Source of the DNA: Membranipora membranacea
Lineage: Eukaryota; Bryozoa; Gymnolaemata; Cheilostomatida; Membraniporidae
Assembly: GCA_914767715.1 (NCBI GenBank)
Contig: OU612065.1
Span: 24,180,001-24,244,000 of the forward strand
Length of the DNA: 64,000 nt
Reading direction: 5' to 3'
Position numbers and translations under genes: made by a program
Part shown: in pieces, positions 58,814 through 64,000 of the stretch
Position numbering within the stretch: the stretch's first letter is position 1
How the letters are laid out: every line of letters begins with the position of its first letter
The notes under the pieces: model-generated
What the model was told of the DNA's origin: nothing
What the model saw: the letters and a program-made list of their open reading frames with translations, nothing else
The model's database searches: none

Positions 58814-61800
58814 TTAAAAGTCTTCATCTAATGAGAAGTCGTGTAGCCCTGAGCTGTTAGCAGCACTGTTAGGTGATGAGGTCACACCAAGTTTCTGGTA
58901 TTCAGCTACTCTCTTCTCAAAGAAGTTGGTTTTTCCCTCCAGGGACAGATTCTCCATAAAATCAAATGGGTTACTAACCTTCCACACCTAAAATAGGATT
59001 AGAATTAGATATTATATATACAGTTTTGTATAAAGAAAAAAAATACTCTCAGATCATAGAGAGTCAATAAATGATCGCCAAGTTTTCAGTGAGCACTAGA
59101 GGCCTCAAAGGGCACATGCTTGTGAATTGCCAAATCTGGATTCAAGGTTTGGCTTGGAGAAGAAAGCTGCTTTTGAATGTTGCAAGGAGCAAACTTGTAA
59201 TCTCATTTTTTCAAAACACCAAAACTGTCACAAATTTCTTGGTATTTGGTCAAAATTGGTGTGTTTATGATGAGCACTCAAAATTGATTATGCGTACTAC
59301 TACACACCTAATTGATCGATCATAAACTCATAATTTGATCTACTCCTAACCCTCAGCAGATATAAAATCAATGACACCCTACCTTTTCACAGTTGAGTTC
59401 GACCAGCAGCCTATCAGCAACAAACTGGATATATTGTTTCATGAGATTCCTATTCATTCCTATGAGTGACACGGGCAGAGCATCAGTAAGAAACTCAACT
59501 TCTATATCTACTGCGTCTTTGATGATCTTTGTGATGGTATCCTGACTTGGTTTATGGACGAGATGTTCAAACATCAGGCAGGCAAAGTCACAGTGTAGAC
59601 CCTGCAAGTAATGACAGGAAACAATGAGATGCAATTGCGATGAGGAGTCATACTGCCTATAGCAGGGCTAAGGGTGAAAATATTTTGTTCTTGTCCAAAT
59701 CACAAATATTTGAAGGGTACAAACAAGATGATTGTTTGCATTGACACCAACCGAGTTTATAAATTGCGTCTGTTACATTTTGATTTTCCGACAGAAAGAA
59801 TATGCATTAATTTTATTTTTCGCCTTTTTATGGAGCTGCATCTTACAATTACTAAACATAAAAATAACTAAATAAATTTATTTTTGCCAACAAACATAGA
59901 AACACAAGACATGGATGTGAAAAGTTATCTCACCTCATCCCTGCTGATGAGTTCATTACTGAAAGTAAGACCAGGCATAATTCCTCTCTTCTTCAGCCAG
60001 AATATAGCAGCGAATGAGCCAGAGAAGAAAATACCCTCCACAGCAGCGAAACCGATGATCCTCTCCCCGAATGTAGCGTTATCATCATTGATCCACTTAA
60101 GGGCCCAGTCAGCTTTCTGTTTCACTGCTGGCATGGTCTCAATCGCGTTAAAACAGAAATCTCTGTAAACAGTGAAATAATAACATTCATGAATTAAGAG
60201 AGACTACATGAATGTAATTCAAGTAGAAATTCTGAATATACAACTCATTTTCAAAATGAAGAAGTGATAGTGCAACACGGAATTTCGTGATTAAATAGAG
60301 AAACTGCAACCACATTGTTGTGATGCGTGTATATATTCACATGAGGAGGTAGACAGGAAAATTATTGCTTTCAGTTCGATTCCGTCAATCCAGTTGATCA
60401 CTTCACATTAATATATTGGTCATCACAACAGCTATATTGCACCAGATATCAATACTGCTTTCTGTAAATTGAGTGAACTCTGCTTATGGTGACTACCTTT
60501 CTTTAGGATCTTTAATGAGTGTATCGATCAATAGACTATAAGTTTCAGAGTGTACATTCTCCATAGCGATCTGAAAGCCATAGAAGCACCTTGCCTCTGT
60601 AATCTGAACTTCCTGACTGAATCTCTCAACCTGTGGAAAAGAATGGCATTTTTAGTCAAAAATAGTGCAAGTGACCATCCCATTGACTTAATAATAATAA
60701 ACAAGCCTATTGACTATCCTTAAAAGTTCAATGCCATCAGGAATTTTTTATTATAGTAGTAACTACTGCTAACAGAGATTGAAACAATGAACTTGGGAGA
60801 GGTAGTTTATTGATAGAAAGCTGAAACTGCCAACCAAGAAACGGTTACGCAATCTTTTTCCTGAAAATGTTGTGTAACCTGTTTACAGCTTGCAAAGGGG
60901 GTAATTATTTATTTGGGAGGCAGATTATCCTACTCATCAAGCTAAGATATGACATGGAATTATCTGGTTACGCAACCAAAAGAACAAAGGGGCTGGCATC
61001 AGGGGCCTGATTGCCCCAAGCTTTATAACAATAGACATTGTTTACATTCAAATACAAAAGAAGTGTTGCGTAAGAATTTTTGTTTCGTAATAGAAAAAGT
61101 TGCCCACCCCTGACTAACAAGCATCAGGAAAAATTACAGTCACATGGCAAACATGTTCAAACTTGTATGCAATCAATAAGTGGACTCAGGCAATGCACTC
61201 ATAATCTTTAACCGCAGGGGATTTCACTTTGTCCACATGCAAAAACCATCCACTCCAATTACACTTATTTAGGAACTTGTGCAAATAATTGATCCCATGA
61301 ATCACCTCTAATGTTATGCACTAAAATGGAGGGAAACTCAAATCAAAGAATGCTTTGTGTTGAAAACAACCTACATAAATACCTTGTTAACCAACAAGTT
61401 GGTTCAAAACAGGATAATAAACGACAGACAATTAAATTCCATTTACACTCATATTTTGTTCCTCAAGAGATAGATATCAGTGCAAATTTTGTCCTTCTAA
61501 AATGCAACAGGACTGATTTAATTATTCATAGAAAGGGTAAAAATATAAATTCTATTTAACAGTAATTTACTAACAACAGAAGCTCAAGCAACTCACCAAG
61601 TTTTCGTTGACGATGCCATCACTCGCTGCAAAGAAAGCCAGAACATGTGAAATGAAATGCTTCTCATCTTCTTTGAGTTTTTCCCAGTGAGCAATGTCTT
61701 TAGATAGATCTATCTCTTCTGCGGTCCAGAATGAAGCTTCTGCTTTCTTATAAAATGCCCAGATGTCATGATATTGTATGGGGAATACAACAAATCGGTT

Positions 61801-62804
61801 TGGGTTCTCTCTTAGAAGTGGCTCGTCGTCGACATAATTTCTCTTTTTCTTCTACAATAAACATAAAAAATGCAACTATAATATAAAGTACATGGCTTAT
61901 TTCCCTCATTCAACTTAATCAATGAATAGGCTGCATCTTGTTGCGCTATTATTGTTGCAACAAGTTGAAGCAGCAAAATGTAATGATAACAATAATTATT
62001 ATGAGTTTTAATTTACACGGATTAATGCAAAAAGCTAATAAGACCATGCGTTTGAAAACGTCAACAAAAAGAAACAATAAGGAGTTTATTACAATAAGAA
62101 ATAATGATTTGATTGCTACCTAATCCAACACATATCTAATACATAACTAACTCAAAATGTTAACTTACCTCAGCTGGAGATGGTTTGGTCGTTACAGCAG
62201 AGGCAGGCTTCTGCAATGACAAAGTGAAGGCATAGATAGAATATATGCATTGTTCAATTCAAGTCCTAGGCTATGCACATATGTGGATACACAGCGCTGT
62301 TTCACAAACTTAATTTTTTAAGTTAGATAATGTTTTGGTTTCTTATCACAGCACTATATATATATATAATTACAATAGTAAACATTACATAATAATAATA
62401 GAATGCAACACAACACTAACCTCCTCTTTACACACAGACAGGGCCTGGCCTGTCATGACAAGCTTGTCAATACAGGCTAGGCCTGGCTTAGCTTGTCTTG
62501 ACAGGCTATCAACACTCACACTGGCTATATATATATATAATAAGATTTTATATGTCAGTGAATTAAAGGATAACAAAAAATCTTAGCAACGTGTTTTGTA
62601 GAAGCTAACAAAAAGACTGGTGCGGTTGTGTTGTTAAAGAATTACTCTAACTCTAAGCAGGGAAGGGGATCATCTGTCTTGTTGTGACTCCTATGAAAGT
62701 TTGTTGAGACTTACCAAATTCTCATCATTGATGCTAGTCTTTTTCAGTGTGTCACTGAGCTGCTCTTGCTGAATGTTCATAGATCTTCGCTGAAGGATGG
62801 ACAT
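58814..62804 (-). CDS. RRM2: Ribonucleotide reductase small (R2) subunit
   Basis: Carries the di-iron/tyrosyl radical cofactor that lets the large subunit turn ribonucleoside diphosphates into dNDPs for DNA synthesis; cytosolic. Exons in coding order: 62715-62804, 62169-62210, 61597-61851, 60497-60630, 59934-60162, 59383-59601, 58814-58987; all phases agree, 380 aa (human 389). Metal ligands by family position: Asp122 (AASDGIV), Glu153 and His156 (ENVHSE), Glu216 (AVEGIFF), Glu250 and His253 (DEGLH). The radical tyrosine is Tyr160. The C-terminus FSLDEDF (374-380) is the tail that docks on the large subunit. The N-terminal 44 residues are variable, as in the family. The 42-nt second exon is short but has clean splice sites. 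Confidence 0.97.
62440..62506. repeat. Palindromic element in RRM2 intron 1
   Basis: Several nested copies of the CCTGTC-TGACAAGCTTGTCA-ACAGGC motif, including AGGCCTGG-type halves and CTTGTCTTGACAGGC. It is the largest member of the family seen at 21692 and 31428, and is followed by a (TA)n tract. Confidence 0.7.
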
Positions 62805-62922
62805 GGTCAATATATCTGTCTACTAAGAAAAATCTGGAAATAGATGTTGCTGTTGGGTCAGTCCGTCACTCCAAGTCATGTGTGTGAAAGGTGGAGTGAA
62901 ATTTGCTTTTTCTAGTGGAATC

Positions 62923-62950
62923 TCCCGCCAGATTGGACGGGGTATCCAAT
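62923..62950 (-). promoter_or_regulatory. RRM2 proximal promoter: E2F-like and CCAAT elements
   Basis: TCCCGCC at 62923-62929 resembles the core of an E2F site. CCAAT on minus at 62932-62936 and CCAAT on plus at 62946-62950 are candidate NF-Y sites. All lie 120-150 bp upstream of the start codon. Such a cluster is typical of S-phase genes, which suits RRM2. Confidence 0.5.
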
Positions 62951-64000
62951 CAAGAATTAGAGTCAATAAGGGGTGTCATCCTTACATTTTAAACAGTAAT
63001 TGATATTTCTATGTATTTTATCTATAGTAAAAGAAATATTGACATAAAATACTAAATAAAAGAACTCTTTAGGAATTTTATATTCAAATTTTGTTTCTAA
63101 ATTCATATAAATTTAACATCTTTTGAACATTCTACCCCATATTTATTTGTTGCCTAGCAACAATTTATTCTCTTCCGAGCTTGTGGGGGTGTTCCAGAAT
63201 ACCTCTCTATAGTGCAATACAGAAATTGGCTATCCAAAAAATGATAATCTGCAATTTGGAGTGACTAAAATAACAAAATCTTCAAAATCTTATATTTTAA
63301 TTCATAAAATATGAGAATCATGCAAATTTATTGTAATTAATTTATAGAAAACTGTGGTTTTGTGTCATATTCATGGAATAAAAAAAACTATCACCGGTGT
63401 TCCATTTCCGTTTTGTCACATGACTTTATTGACAAGTGATCATCCAAGTTTCACTGTTTAGGAAGGAAGAGAAAGTAGATGAACAGTTTGGACTGACTGA
63501 GCTGTGTAACAAGGACTTGGCATCACACATCTCTCTCTTCTTGCAAGACAGATATCAGCAAGAGGCTCTGCAAAGCTGCCTTCATTGAATAATTCAATTG
63601 GAAACTAAGTTATTCACAACCACCACCATCATGGTATGCAATAATTTATTCATAATTTATTTATCATCATTTTTGACCATTATTTTTCAAGTTGGACAGA
63701 ATTCTATACTTCCAACTACACAGTCAATAAAGGAGTGAAAGAGTATGTCTATAGAGAAACAAGCCAAGCCCTCACCTCAATCATGTTAGGCTAAATACAA
63801 AACATAACAGCCCTGATGTGTCTCTCTAAGTCTATGATTCTTTGGCTGTCTTTAGTTTATAAATTTTTATTTTACATGTGTTGGTGTTAGAGTACAGTGT
63901 AGGTGAGATCCAACTCATTGAACTGGTTCTGGTGTAGCATCATATGTTTGCCTAAGATTTTGTAAATCATAGGAAACTATCTGACTGAATTACATCCATC
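62951..64000. other. RRM2 upstream DNA, possible divergent first exon
   Basis: No ORF of note. At 63631 an ATG in the context CACCACCACCATCATG is followed at once by GTATGC, a possible splice donor. A first exon of about 200 bp ending there would give a gene on plus, head-to-head with RRM2. This rests only on the ATG-donor arrangement; the rest of such a gene would lie beyond the right edge. Confidence 0.2.

Overview
The window reads as a nuclear chromosome segment of an invertebrate animal, most likely a lophotrochozoan-like bilaterian. It has spliced genes with GT-AG introns, AT-rich introns and spacers, eukaryotic tRNA genes with oligo-T Pol III terminators, and animal gene families (axonemal dynein, FBXW10, SDHD, tetraspanin, RRM2). 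The species cannot be named from the sequence. Exon structures were built by hand from splice sites, codon phase and remembered protein families, so boundaries are predictions. Every reported gene keeps its frame through all of its listed exons.

Layout. (1) 1-6310: an array of ten tRNA-Gln(TTG) genes in homogenised repeat units. (2) 6627-30702, minus strand: the first 31 coding exons (about 1,693 codons) of an inner-arm axonemal dynein heavy chain of the DNAH3/7/12 type, closest to DNAH7 as I remember it. The motor continues beyond the left edge, so the tRNA-Gln array appears to lie inside a dynein intron. Four more tRNA genes (Gln-CTG, Arg-ACG twice, Ala-AGC) and many hairpin-type repeats lie in other introns of the gene. 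(3) 30703-31657: a head-to-head promoter region with an X-box-like site. (4) 31658-41236, plus: FBXW10-like F-box/WD40 gene, 11 coding exons, 1,119 aa. (5) 43198-48755, minus: an unrecognised, probably N-myristoylated, disordered 838-aa protein. (6) 50752-52438, plus: SDHD. (7) 52892-56578, minus: a tetraspanin. (8) 58814-62804, minus: RRM2, with an E2F/CCAAT-type promoter. (9) 62805-64000: RRM2 upstream DNA and a weak candidate first exon of a divergent gene.

The protein genes do not form one pathway. The dynein and FBXW10 genes share a short divergent intergenic region, which suggests common control in ciliated or testis cells. SDHD and RRM2 are housekeeping metabolic genes. The least ordinary part is the left end. 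Every tRNA-Gln there is followed, 10-11 nt after its 3' end, by a good match to the Staf/ZNF143 binding-site consensus in reverse orientation. One copy is decayed inside a recent segmental duplication. The introns also carry an unusual density of short, nearly perfect inverted repeats, one of them flanked by an 11-bp direct repeat.
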